Below, in pieces: positions 1 to 7,306 of a stretch of DNA of 37,554 nt. The DNA is from JAVJRN01 sp047635055 (GTDB lineage Bacteria; Bacteroidota; Bacteroidia; Cytophagales; Cyclobacteriaceae). A program made the translations under genes and the position numbers. The notes beneath the pieces are model-generated. The model had not been told where the DNA came from and made no database searches. It saw nothing but the letters and a program-made list of their open reading frames with translations. Location of the stretch: assembly GCA_047635055.1 (NCBI GenBank), contig JBLIIJ010000032.1, positions 1 through 37,554 of the forward strand, given 5' to 3'. Position 1 is the first letter of the stretch. Every line of letters starts with the position of its first letter.

Positions 1-225
1 GCTATTTTCAACTTTGTCAATCGAGTGAATTTGTAGTAGGTAATCAGTAGATGATGAATGTTTAATTAAAGTCTGTCTATAATGTCCACACTTTGGCGTC
101 ATCTTCATCGAAAAAATGCTCTGCTTTGGCAGACCGATTGCCACAAGGCAACTCCGCTTTTATCTCTCTCATGCCTTGATTGTGAAAATTCTAGATTAGG
201 CTCTGACTTTATGGACAAGCTCTAA
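1..225. other. Non-coding edge region with two small tandem hairpins
   Basis: No convincing gene lies here. Two short stem-loops stand side by side: TCTGC-TTTG-GCAGA at 120-133 and TTGCC-ACAA-GGCAA at 138-151. A TGTCCA at 83-88 and its inverse TGGACA at 212-217 bracket them about 120 bases apart. The block lies downstream of the minus-strand gene ending at 226 and could be its structured 3' end, a small repeat element, or chance. No T-tract follows the hairpins, so I do not call a terminator. Confidence 0.25.
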
Positions 226-1494
226 TTAGGTCTTTTGCTTTTTCTGCTTGGCTGCTGGAAATAAAATATTATTTAAAATCAATCTATATCCAGCAGAGTT
301 TGGATGCAATTTTAAATCTGTGGGCTGCTCATTGACAAAATGCTGATAATCTTCAGGGTCGTGTCCGCCGTAGAGCGTAAAAAATCCTTTTCCCAAGACA
401 CCATGAATATATCTTGCTTCATCTATTGATCTATTTTCACCCATAATTACGATTTCGGGTTTTATCAACTGCTTTTTAAAAGCGGTCGTTTGCCCCATGA
501 ATGCAGGGATAATCTGAGTATGATTCTGTGTCAACATGGTGGGAATTGGATCCCATTTAGCTGAAAATTCAAACAAAGTGAAGAAGTCATTTTTTTGTGT
601 CAGTCCGCGTTCTTGCATTTGATTATCAATATTGGAGTATTCATATTCATATGGGTTTCTTACTAAGTTGAAATTTTGAAAAGCCAATGTTTTAGAATAA
701 TCAAGTTTGCCTTGAGCAGCCGGGTCGGCAGGGTCTCCATCGTACATTGATTCGCAAATATCTACACCTTCTGCAGCCAATGCTATATCGTAAGTATCCG
801 TCGCGGAGCACATAGCGAATAGAAATCCACCACTTGCTACATAAGATTTTATTTTTTTAGCGATGGCCAGTTTGAGGTGGGATACTTTAGAAAAGCCATG
901 CTTTTGCGCAGATTCTTCGTATTCTTTTTGCTGCTGCTGATACCATGGGAAATGTTTATAGTTCTGGTAAAACTTTCCATATTGGCCGGTGAAATCCTCA
1001 TGATGAAGATGCAGCCAATCAAACTTTGGGAGCTCGTTATACATGACATCATCATCAAAAATTACATCATATGGAATTTCCGCATAGGTTAACACGAGCG
1101 TGACCGCATCATCCCATGGTTGTTTGCTTTTTGGCGAGTAAACCGCGATTTTCGGGTATTTTTCCAATTTCATAACATCCATATTGGAAGCAGGACTACC
1201 TATTAAATTAAGTATCTGATTGGCTTGAGCATCAGAGATTACTTCATAAGTAATCCCTCTAATAACACTTTCATTTTCGAATTTTTGAAGATATTTCACC
1301 ATAAAAGCGCCACCTCGATAATTCAGTAGCCAATCGACGGGAACTTCTTTTTCCAGCATCCAATAGGTTAGTCCATAGGCCTTTAGATGGTCTTTTTGAT
1401 TTTCATCCATAGGTATTAGCAGATGGGCTGCTTGAATGGATAAACTGAACGTATACAATAATGCAATAAATAAGACTCTCACTTTCCAACTCAT
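226..1494 (-). CDS. Secreted GATase1-like protein (database label often asparagine synthetase B)
   Basis: Predicted exported protein of 422 residues. The start ATG at 1494 gives a clear signal peptide, MSWKVRVLFIALLYTFSLSIQAA. The frame stays open upstream to 1923, but that part is antisense to the neighbouring permease gene and does not read like protein. From memory, close relatives in Cytophagales carry the label asparagine synthetase B, yet no N-terminal glutaminase Cys or PP-loop ATPase motif of AsnB is visible. The middle (FDDDVMYNELPKFDWLHLHHEDFTG, then a GGFLFAMCSATDT stretch) resembles a class I glutamine amidotransferase-like/ThuA-like fold with a possible nucleophile-elbow Cys. Conserved-looking features are MDENQKDHLKAYG after the signal and GFFTLYGGHDPEDYQH near the C-terminus. 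Function is unknown. It is divergent from the permease, 67 bases away. Confidence 0.75.
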   Translation of the reverse strand: MSWKVRVLFIALLYTFSLSIQAAHLLIPMDENQKDHLKAYGLTYWMLEKEVPVDWLLNYRGGAFMVKYLQKFENESVIRGITYEVISDAQANQILNLIGSPASNMDVMKLEKYPKIAVYSPKSKQPWDDAVTLVLTYAEIPYDVIFDDDVMYNELPKFDWLHLHHEDFTGQYGKFYQNYKHFPWYQQQQKEYEESAQKHGFSKVSHLKLAIAKKIKSYVASGGFLFAMCSATDTYDIALAAEGVDICESMYDGDPADPAAQGKLDYSKTLAFQNFNLVRNPYEYEYSNIDNQMQERGLTQKNDFFTLFEFSAKWDPIPTMLTQNHTQIIPAFMGQTTAFKKQLIKPEIVIMGENRSIDEARYIHGVLGKGFFTLYGGHDPEDYQHFVNEQPTDLKLHPNSAGYRLILNNILFPAAKQKKQKT

Positions 1495-1561
1495 AATACT
1501 TCTCAACGTTACGCTGTTTTGAGGGTTATCAATTAACTTCACCTCAGGCATAAAGGTAAAA

Positions 1562-2800
1562 ATGAATTTAAGAGAAAACGTTAAAGAAGGATTAAAATCA
1601 ATTGCAGCAAATAAATTAAGAACAATTCTTACTGCAGCAATTATCGCTATTGGGATAACCTCTCTAGTTGGTATCCTCACAGCAATTGAAGGAATCCAGG
1701 CCTCAATCAATGATAGTTTTTCAAATTTGGGCGCGAATACATTTGATGTAGAAAGTAAAAGGACTGATCGAGGTTCTCGCGATGGTAAAGACGCGAAAGT
1801 CTTCCCACCTTTGAAATATGATGATTTAATGCGTTTTAAGGAAGCGTTCGATGGTCCTGGTGTCGTAAGTGTCAATGCTGCGGTAACGTTTAATGCAGAA
1901 ATTAAAAATGGGAGTAAAGTCACTAATCCAAATTGTCGCGTTCAAGGAGGAGATTACAATTATTTATTAGTGGATGGATATGATATTATTGATGGTAGAG
2001 CTTTTTCCCAGTCAGAAGCAAATAATGGTTCTTTAGTTGTAATTATTGGTGCTGATATTAGAAAAGCATTGTTCGATAAAAATGAAAATCCGATCAATAA
2101 AAAAATAACATTTCTCGGTACAAAATTTAAAGTTATTGGACTTTTGGGTACTCAAGGAGGTTCTAGTGGGAATAATAGTGTCGATCGTATGTGTCTTGTT
2201 CCGACCTTAACAGCCAGAAAAATTGCCGCAGGTAAGGCCTTGAATTATGAGGCCACCGTCGCTATAAATGATCCAACAAAAATCGATCAAGGAGTAGGTA
2301 TTGCCACAGGTTTAATGAGAGCTATAAGACGTGATCCGGTTAAAGAAGAAGACTCATTTAGTATACAAGTAAATAAGTCATTGGCTGAGAGGTTAGGAGA
2401 AATTACCGGTTACTTGCGAATTGGTGGTTTTACTATTGGTTTTATCACCTTGCTAGGTGCAAGTATAGGGTTGATGAATATTATGTTGGTATCTGTTACA
2501 GAAAGAACACGGGAAATTGGGGTAAGAAAGGCTTTAGGTGCGACTCCAGCGAAAATCAAGCAGCAGTTTTTGATTGAAGCCGTTGTTATTTGTCAAATGG
2601 GCGGTTTAGGAGGTATTGTTCTTGGTATTATCATTGGTAACCTCACGTCTGTGTTAATTAGTGACGGAGGCTTTATAATTCCTTGGTTTTGGATATTTTT
2701 TGGAGTGATGGTTGGCATGTTTGTAGGGTTGCTTTCCGGCTATTTGCCCGCTAGAAAAGCGGCAAAATTAGATCCAATTGATGCATTAAGGTTTGAATAA
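1562..2800 (+). CDS. MacB/FtsX-family ABC transporter permease
   Basis: Inner-membrane permease of the MacB type, 412 residues. The order is the family's: one N-terminal transmembrane helix (about residues 20-41), a large extracytoplasmic MacB-PCD domain (about 45-280), then three helices (about 283-308, 336-360, 375-397). The FtsX-type signature ERTREIGVRKALGAT follows the second helix, and the protein ends PARKAAKLDPIDALRFE as usual. Such permeases work with a separate ATPase and often a membrane fusion protein, exporting small molecules or acting as mechanotransmission machines. No ATPase adjoins this gene; a fusion protein begins at 36908 but is far away. Substrate cannot be told. The ATG at 1562 is the only sensible start, since the N-terminal MNLRENVKEGLKSIAANKLRT is typical. 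Confidence 0.88.
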   Translation: MNLRENVKEGLKSIAANKLRTILTAAIIAIGITSLVGILTAIEGIQASINDSFSNLGANTFDVESKRTDRGSRDGKDAKVFPPLKYDDLMRFKEAFDGPGVVSVNAAVTFNAEIKNGSKVTNPNCRVQGGDYNYLLVDGYDIIDGRAFSQSEANNGSLVVIIGADIRKALFDKNENPINKKITFLGTKFKVIGLLGTQGGSSGNNSVDRMCLVPTLTARKIAAGKALNYEATVAINDPTKIDQGVGIATGLMRAIRRDPVKEEDSFSIQVNKSLAERLGEITGYLRIGGFTIGFITLLGASIGLMNIMLVSVTERTREIGVRKALGATPAKIKQQFLIEAVVICQMGGLGGIVLGIIIGNLTSVLISDGGFIIPWFWIFFGVMVGMFVGLLSGYLPARKAAKLDPIDALRFE

Positions 2801-2892
2801 CGTGGGCACAATAAAATTTCTTTACTGATTTTCAATAGTCAACTTTCTCAATAAGTACTTTTTCCTTTATTATAATTCAAAACTGTCTGATT

Positions 2893-3420
2893 ATGCCTGA
2901 CCTTCTGAGCGATCTTCTATTAATGATTCGTGATGTTCCAGATTTCCCCAAAAAAGGAATTGTTTTTAAAGACATTACCCCAATTTTAGGTAATCCAGTA
3001 TTATCAAAAAGAGTAAGCGACGCATTTTATGAATCTTGGAAAGATCAAAAACTTGATGGAGTAGCAGGAATTGAGTCTAGAGGATTTATTTTCGGTATGC
3101 AGCTTGCTCAGCAGTTGGGTCTACCTTTTATCCCAATTCGCAAAAAAGGAAAACTGCCATATCACACCATAAGCCAGAAGTATAATCTGGAATATGGCAC
3201 CTCAGAGTTGGAGGTACATACTGATGCTATAAAGGAAGGCCAAAGAATCTTGATACATGATGATTTGTTAGCCACAGGAGGAACTGCGAATGCTGCGGCT
3301 TCACTGATAAGCAAACTCAAAGGTGAGGTGGCAGGATACAGCTTTCTTGTAGAGTTGTCATTTTTAGCAGGGGCAGCAGATTTGAAAAATAAAAATATCC
3401 ACTCTCTGGTGAAGTATTAG
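2893..3420 (+). CDS. apt: Adenine phosphoribosyltransferase
   Basis: Cytosolic purine salvage enzyme that joins adenine and PRPP to give AMP and pyrophosphate. The protein is 175 residues, normal for Apt. It opens with the family pattern IRDVPDFPKKGIVFKDITPIL (residues 12-32), has the GIESRGFIFG substrate loop (59-68), and carries the PRPP-binding motif ILIHDDLLATGGTANA (119-134). The ATG at 2893 gives ten residues before the conserved block; the in-frame ATG of residue 11 is a possible alternative. It stands alone between a permease and a decayed lipoprotein gene, 92 bases after the permease, so it may have its own promoter (a TACTTTTT box near 2855 is only a partial match). Confidence 0.95.
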   Translation: MPDLLSDLLLMIRDVPDFPKKGIVFKDITPILGNPVLSKRVSDAFYESWKDQKLDGVAGIESRGFIFGMQLAQQLGLPFIPIRKKGKLPYHTISQKYNLEYGTSELEVHTDAIKEGQRILIHDDLLATGGTANAAASLISKLKGEVAGYSFLVELSFLAGAADLKNKNIHSLVKY

Positions 3421-3425
3421 TTACA

Positions 3426-3901
3426 ATGCTCAACCTTAAATATCAGGTCGCATATTTCCTTGTCCTCATTCCCTTAGGTTGTAAGGAAAATCCGACTGAG
3501 GTTAAAAGCGATAAATCCGTAAACGCTCTTAGAGGGGAATTTTGTAATTAAAACTATCCTTAAAGAAGGGAGCATCATGGAAAGATGGAATGATTTCAAA
3601 ATTGATACTATCATGTCTTGTAATTCGGAAACTATTGCCGAAGACGCTATTTCAAAAATAATGTGCCCTTGAAAGGATTTTTTTGGCTAGGTGAGGTAAT
3701 GTCAACACTTGGGTTCGTAATGAAAGGATTGATTTTTAGGTCAATATAAGTGCAAATGCTATGACTTTGAACACAATAACGTTACCGTAACCATATCCTT
3801 GGGACACTACCTTTTATGATTTTGTAGATCCCGTTCATGATACGAGTATTAATTGTTCGCTTGGCATTTTAGGTAATTTTCAGCTTGAATTAAGGAACTA
3901 A
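3426..3901 (+). pseudogene. Decayed lipoprotein gene with several frameshifts
   Basis: The region begins with an ATG and a lipoprotein-like signal (MLNLKYQVAYFLVLIPLGC, cysteine at residue 19) that runs to a stop at 3549-3551. Protein-like reading then continues in other frames: 3523-3672 (GNFVIKTILKEGSIMERWND and on), 3695-3739 (GNVNTWVRNERIDF), about 3733-3800 (YKCKCYDFEHNNVTVTISLG) and finally to a stop at 3899-3901 (DTSINCSLGILGNFQLELRN). Put together this would be an exported protein of about 150 residues, with at least four breaks. Two breaks are near T-runs, so assembly error is an alternative, although the flanking genes are intact. It sits just after apt and converges with another small lipoprotein gene. 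Confidence 0.6.
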
Positions 3902-3902
3902 C

Positions 3903-4268
3903 TTAATTTTCAAGAATTATAAACTCCTTTGCTCGATCCAAAGCATCAAATCGTATTGACAATCGGAGTTGCTTCTCCACATTAGCACAACTATCATCTC
4001 CCGTAAGATTGTAATGGAAAAATTTTTGATTTCTGTTGTACAACTCGTTTTCTGCGGGTTGACCTAATAGTTGTTTGATTATTGCTTGACCGGAGGTCAA
4101 AAGAAGGGTGTCATTTGCGACAATTATTTCAGCAAGAGAGACTAAACTATCATCGCAATTTTGGATTCCTTTCAACCATTTTTCCTGATCAAATTGGGGT
4201 ATATCTGTTGTGACATAACAGCTTGATAATACCAACGTAGTTAATAAAAGAATATAATATTTAGTCAT
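3903..4268 (-). CDS. Small hypothetical lipoprotein
   Basis: Protein of 121 residues with a type II signal peptide: MTKYYILLLTTLVLSSCYVTTD, lipobox LSSC with the acylated cysteine at residue 17. The mature part is short and mixed in character, with two further cysteines (QNCDDS and DDSCANVE) that could pair once exported. I recognise no family. The ATG overlaps the stop of the hydroxylase gene by one base (TAATG), so the two are translationally coupled and probably one transcript. The protein may serve the same membrane process as the hydroxylase, but that is inference from position only. Confidence 0.7.
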   Translation of the reverse strand: MTKYYILLLTTLVLSSCYVTTDIPQFDQEKWLKGIQNCDDSLVSLAEIIVANDTLLLTSGQAIIKQLLGQPAENELYNRNQKFFHYNLTGDDSCANVEKQLRLSIRFDALDRAKEFIILEN

Positions 4269-5488
4269 TAATTGCTATGAGGTAGTTTGCCCCAGGTTTT
4301 AATCCAGAAAATGTAGAGGATACTAATTGTTGTTAAGAAAATGGCGATGTAATTAATGGGTGATATTATTTGAAAGTAGATGATACCCGTAATAAAAGCC
4401 AAGGCCCTCGGAAGCTCTGCCCAAAGGTACGCGCGTTTATCTTCTAACAGCAGACCTAGTTGAGCCACAGACCAAATGAGAAACCCTGAGATATATAGTT
4501 TGTTTAAAAGCTCGAATTCATTTATTTGAAAGAGAAAATAAGTGGTCACACCAAGCAAAATCGCGAATTGGCTCAACACGTAATAAGCAAGCTGTGGCGT
4601 AGGATGGAGGTTAAATTTGCTGTAGTTTTTATGGTCAATTTCGGGTGCAGATTGATACCCACCTAGTTCTTGCGGTCTCCAGCCGGGCTTATATGCAAGA
4701 ACTTTTATTTTATTGCTCCAACCTGGTGTATGATAAACCTGATTGAACATCGTGAAATATGGTTGAAAATTTACCCAAACAGGGTTCCAAGATTGCGAAG
4801 GAATAGTTATTCCATAGGTTGGCTTTTCTTCTTCTTTCTGGAAAGTACCAAAAAGACGGTCCCAAAGCATCAATACGCCAGCATGATTCTTGTCGATGTA
4901 TTTTGGGTTTCTCCCGTGATGTACACGATGGTGCGACGGGGTATTGAAAATCCATTCTATTGGTCGAGGAAGTTTTTTTACAGTTTCAGTATGAATCCAA
5001 AACTGGTATATCAGGTTTAAAGCCTTAACGAAAACAAACGAAAGCGTATCGAAACCAATCAATGCTAAGGGTATATAAAACCATAAAGTCCAAATGTCCA
5101 AAGAGCTCTGTCGTAGTGCAACTGAGAAGTTGTAGTCTTCACTTTGGTGATGAACTACATGCCCACCATTCCATAAAAAATTCACTTCATGACTGGACCT
5201 ATGCGCCCAATAATAGCAGAAATCTACGCCAACAAAAAGAAGTATGAAACTCCACCAGTTTTCCTGAATATTAAAAAAAGAATAATGCTCGTAAAAATAC
5301 TGATAAACGCCAATGGCTAAAATTTTGGTAAAAGCACCAGCTATTTGTGAAGTAATTCCACAACTTATATTCGTGATCGCATCATTTGCTCGGTATATTT
5401 TTTTCTTTGTAAATAGCTGAATAATCCATTCGATAACAATCAATGAAAAATATAAAGGAATCGATAGGATGACGGGGTTAATATCCAT
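4268..5488 (-). CDS. Sterol desaturase / fatty acid hydroxylase family membrane protein
   Basis: Integral membrane di-iron oxygenase of the fatty acid hydroxylase superfamily (PF04116), 406 residues. The histidine boxes that bind the iron pair are present: HRSSH (96-100), HVVHH (110-114) and HHRVHH (186-191), with a further NHAGVLMLWDRLFGTF after the last. Membrane helices surround them, and the C-terminal part (about residues 300-400) adds four more hydrophobic segments beyond the catalytic domain, as in the roughly 400-residue bacterial members related to alkylglycerol monooxygenase-like proteins. The substrate is probably a lipid or carotenoid-type molecule; it cannot be read from sequence. 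It is followed with one-base overlap by a small lipoprotein gene. ATG at 5488. Confidence 0.88.
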   Translation of the reverse strand: MDINPVILSIPLYFSLIVIEWIIQLFTKKKIYRANDAITNISCGITSQIAGAFTKILAIGVYQYFYEHYSFFNIQENWWSFILLFVGVDFCYYWAHRSSHEVNFLWNGGHVVHHQSEDYNFSVALRQSSLDIWTLWFYIPLALIGFDTLSFVFVKALNLIYQFWIHTETVKKLPRPIEWIFNTPSHHRVHHGRNPKYIDKNHAGVLMLWDRLFGTFQKEEEKPTYGITIPSQSWNPVWVNFQPYFTMFNQVYHTPGWSNKIKVLAYKPGWRPQELGGYQSAPEIDHKNYSKFNLHPTPQLAYYVLSQFAILLGVTTYFLFQINEFELLNKLYISGFLIWSVAQLGLLLEDKRAYLWAELPRALAFITGIIYFQIISPINYIAIFLTTISILYIFWIKTWGKLPHSN

Positions 5489-5586
5489 GCTTCAAAAATA
5501 GAACGTCTACTTAGATTGTTCTAATTTATTTCGATCAAACTATATTTAAATTATGCTTATTAGGTATCGTTTTTAATAACCAGCAC

Positions 5587-6198
5587 TTAGTTAAGCTCTA
5601 AGATTCGAATATTATCATCAATTTGATCAATATATTTATCAAAGGATTTTTTATTCATCCATTTGGTAAGGAAATGTCCTACCGGAGTAAGAATCACAAT
5701 TATTAATACCAAGGTAATCCATTGAACTTTATCCTCTAATAAAGGCGTATTCTCGTTTTGCAGTTTCAAGCCAACGAAAAAGCCGGCCGGCCCAGAGATA
5801 GGATAGAGGATTAGCCCAATGATTTCCTCGTATTTAATTATTTGTGCAATTTTCTTTCGATAATTCTTTAGGCCTTTTAAGAGGTTTTCGCTCATATCAA
5901 GACTGTCACTCAAGCTTCGGTATTCTTGAAATAGCAAAACAGAACCGATGGTATATCCAATAATAATGAAGACAAGTAAGACTTGTGATATAAAAGGACT
6001 GGCAAATGGTAGATATATGGCAAAAAGCATAACGATAAATACGCACATGAAGAGCTTGATAAACACTTGCTTTTTTATTTTTTGAATTGGTCCTTTTGAC
6101 TTGTTTCTTATAGCATCCTGAAGCTCTAGTTCAGTAGTCGCACTGAAATTATCTTTTGACTCTTTAAGGTTATTCCAAGCTGTTTTTAACTCATCCAT
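5587..6198 (-). CDS. Membrane protein coupled to ECF sigma factor, putative anti-sigma factor
   Basis: Protein of 203 residues with a soluble N-terminal region of about 45 residues (MDELKTAWNNLKESKDNFSA) followed by two pairs of transmembrane helices (about 47-66 and 69-90, then 125-145 and 158-178). The gene overlaps the end of the upstream sigma factor gene by eight bases, the classic layout of a sigma and its membrane-bound regulator. No zinc-binding ZAS motif (HxxxCxxC) is seen and I recognise no named family. The role as anti-sigma is inferred from gene order and topology. The short cytosolic N-terminus, which begins much as many Bacteroidota sigma-partner proteins do, would be the sigma-binding part. 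Confidence 0.7.
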   Translation of the reverse strand: MDELKTAWNNLKESKDNFSATTELELQDAIRNKSKGPIQKIKKQVFIKLFMCVFIVMLFAIYLPFASPFISQVLLVFIIIGYTIGSVLLFQEYRSLSDSLDMSENLLKGLKNYRKKIAQIIKYEEIIGLILYPISGPAGFFVGLKLQNENTPLLEDKVQWITLVLIIVILTPVGHFLTKWMNKKSFDKYIDQIDDNIRILELN

Positions 6199-6670
6199 TG
6201 ATATGCGCTCTTAATTTCTTTGTCAATAATTCTTTTATCCTATGAAGTTTGACAGCAATATGGTTTTTCTTCAAGCCAAGTATTTCTGCTATTTCCTCAT
6301 TATTGTAATCTTCGAGATGGAGCGTGATAATTGTTTTATCTACATCATTCAACATTTTTATAGCCGTCAGCAGCATTTCTGATTTCTCACCTTTGTCATT
6401 ACTCTCTTGAGGAGAATCAAAATCATTGATGGTGGAGGTGTCAATTCTTTTTTTTCTTTTAAAGGTGAGTATGGTGTTTAGGGACACACGATATAGCCAT
6501 GTTGAAAACTGGGAATTACCTTTAAACGAGCGTATCGATTTCCACGCCTGAAGATGTATTTCCTGCTTTAGATCCCTTTTGTTTTCAGGATCGTCTACAT
6601 ACAAATAAATAATCTTCTGGATAATTCCAGTATGCTTTTGAATAAGTCGGATAAATTCAGGTTCCTCCAA
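6191..6670 (-). CDS. ECF RNA polymerase sigma factor, TTG start
   Basis: Extracytoplasmic function sigma factor of 159 residues. Region 2 spans about residues 8-65 (NKRDLKQEIHLQAWKSIRSF and GNSQFSTWLYRVSLNT), and region 4 lies near 105-155 with the helix-turn-helix NNEEIAEILGLKKNHIAVKLHR. The start is a TTG at 6668-6670. The frame is open upstream only to a TAA and holds no ATG or GTG, while the N-terminus EEPEFIRLIQKHTGIIQKI aligns in style with close Bacteroidota sigma factors, so the TTG is well supported. It overlaps the putative anti-sigma membrane protein by eight bases. A weak start codon would keep sigma low relative to its regulator; that is inference. Confidence 0.9.
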   Translation of the reverse strand: MEEPEFIRLIQKHTGIIQKIIYLYVDDPENKRDLKQEIHLQAWKSIRSFKGNSQFSTWLYRVSLNTILTFKRKKRIDTSTINDFDSPQESNDKGEKSEMLLTAIKMLNDVDKTIITLHLEDYNNEEIAEILGLKKNHIAVKLHRIKELLTKKLRAHING

Positions 6671-6690
6671 TTTGGAAAGATTTTGTTCTC

Positions 6691-6698
6691 TACTTTTG
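6691..6698 (+). promoter_or_regulatory. Bacteroidota-type -7 box TACTTTTG
   Basis: TACTTTTG matches the TAnnTTTG consensus of the Bacteroidota primary sigma factor. A TTTG at 6671-6674 lies 16 bases upstream, slightly short of the usual 19-21. The gene for the small membrane protein starts at 6746, giving a leader of about 40 bases. The promoter would overlap the first codons of the divergent sigma gene. Confidence 0.4.
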
Positions 6699-6745
6699 TG
6701 GTAAGTATCTTAATCAAATAGAAAATTACAAACAAGTCGAAATAA

Positions 6746-7177
6746 ATGTTGAGAGTATTAAACTTGGTTAAAGTTGTTTCCGCGTTCATCTTTCTGGGAA
6801 TTTTGCTTTTGGTCTATGCCTATTTACCAGTGATGGTAGAGATTACGCCCGATCAAAGTCTACCTAAAGTGCAAAAAGAGGATTGGTTTTATTATGCGAT
6901 TGCGATTTTTCTAATGGTGAATTTATTTCTATTCATTATTCAGAAAATGACAGAACCGTTGATTGAACGAGAGGATATCAAAGCAATGCTAAGGGGGTTT
7001 GCCTTTGTAATAAACTTTTATATGACATGTTTGATAGGGTTTGTTGGTGTGATTAATAATACCACTAGTGTAAGTTTGTCGAGCTATGCATATCTGAACT
7101 TTATTGGACCAGTTTTTATAGTGGGTTGGATAGTGGGTCTGATAGTTGTAATTAATTCCAAAGCTAAAACAGTCTGA
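6746..7177 (+). CDS. Four-helix hypothetical membrane protein upstream of parE
   Basis: Protein of 143 residues with four hydrophobic helices (about residues 8-28, 48-66, 83-104 and 117-138). Between helices 1 and 2 lies a loop with several charged residues (VEITPDQSLPKVQKEDW), and between 2 and 3 a charged stretch (TEPLIEREDIKAMLRG). I recognise no family. From memory, relatives in Cytophagales sometimes carry a topoisomerase label purely because they sit before parE; nothing in the sequence supports that. The gene is separated from parE by 129 bases and a weak hairpin, so it may be its own transcript. It is divergent from the ECF sigma gene. Confidence 0.75.
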   Translation: MLRVLNLVKVVSAFIFLGILLLVYAYLPVMVEITPDQSLPKVQKEDWFYYAIAIFLMVNLFLFIIQKMTEPLIEREDIKAMLRGFAFVINFYMTCLIGFVGVINNTTSVSLSSYAYLNFIGPVFIVGWIVGLIVVINSKAKTV

Positions 7178-7198
7178 ATGCCAAATATTTAGACTTTT
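7171..7198 (+). terminator. Weak hairpin at end of membrane protein gene
   Basis: A nine-base stem AGTCTGAAT / ATTTAGACT (one G-T pair) with a seven-base loop spans 7171-7195 and is followed by TTTC. It covers the stop codon of the membrane protein gene. The stem is AT-rich and the T-tract short, so termination would be partial at best. Confidence 0.35.
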
Positions 7199-7306
7199 CA
7201 TCTTCAATTGATTAACGAATCATTGTTGAAAAGTTTCCTCTTACAGGAATTTAAATTTTATCTAAATTCCCTTTCCAGACACAAATTTTAAAGATTTTAT
7301 TGAAAC

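Noticed and set aside
1495..1923. N-terminal extension of the minus-strand gene at 226-1494
   Set aside because: It is antisense to the permease gene, its translation does not look like protein, and a proper signal peptide begins at 1494.
3577..3672. Small open frame of 31 codons as a separate gene
   Set aside because: Its reading continues upstream without a start and fits better as one piece of the frameshifted lipoprotein gene.
4670..5247. Open frames on the plus strand opposite the hydroxylase gene
   Set aside because: They are shadows of a well-supported gene with intact histidine boxes on the minus strand.
5493..5500. TATTTTTG box (minus strand) before the hydroxylase gene
   Set aside because: It ends four bases before the start codon and lacks a -33 element at a fitting distance, so chance in AT-rich DNA is likely.
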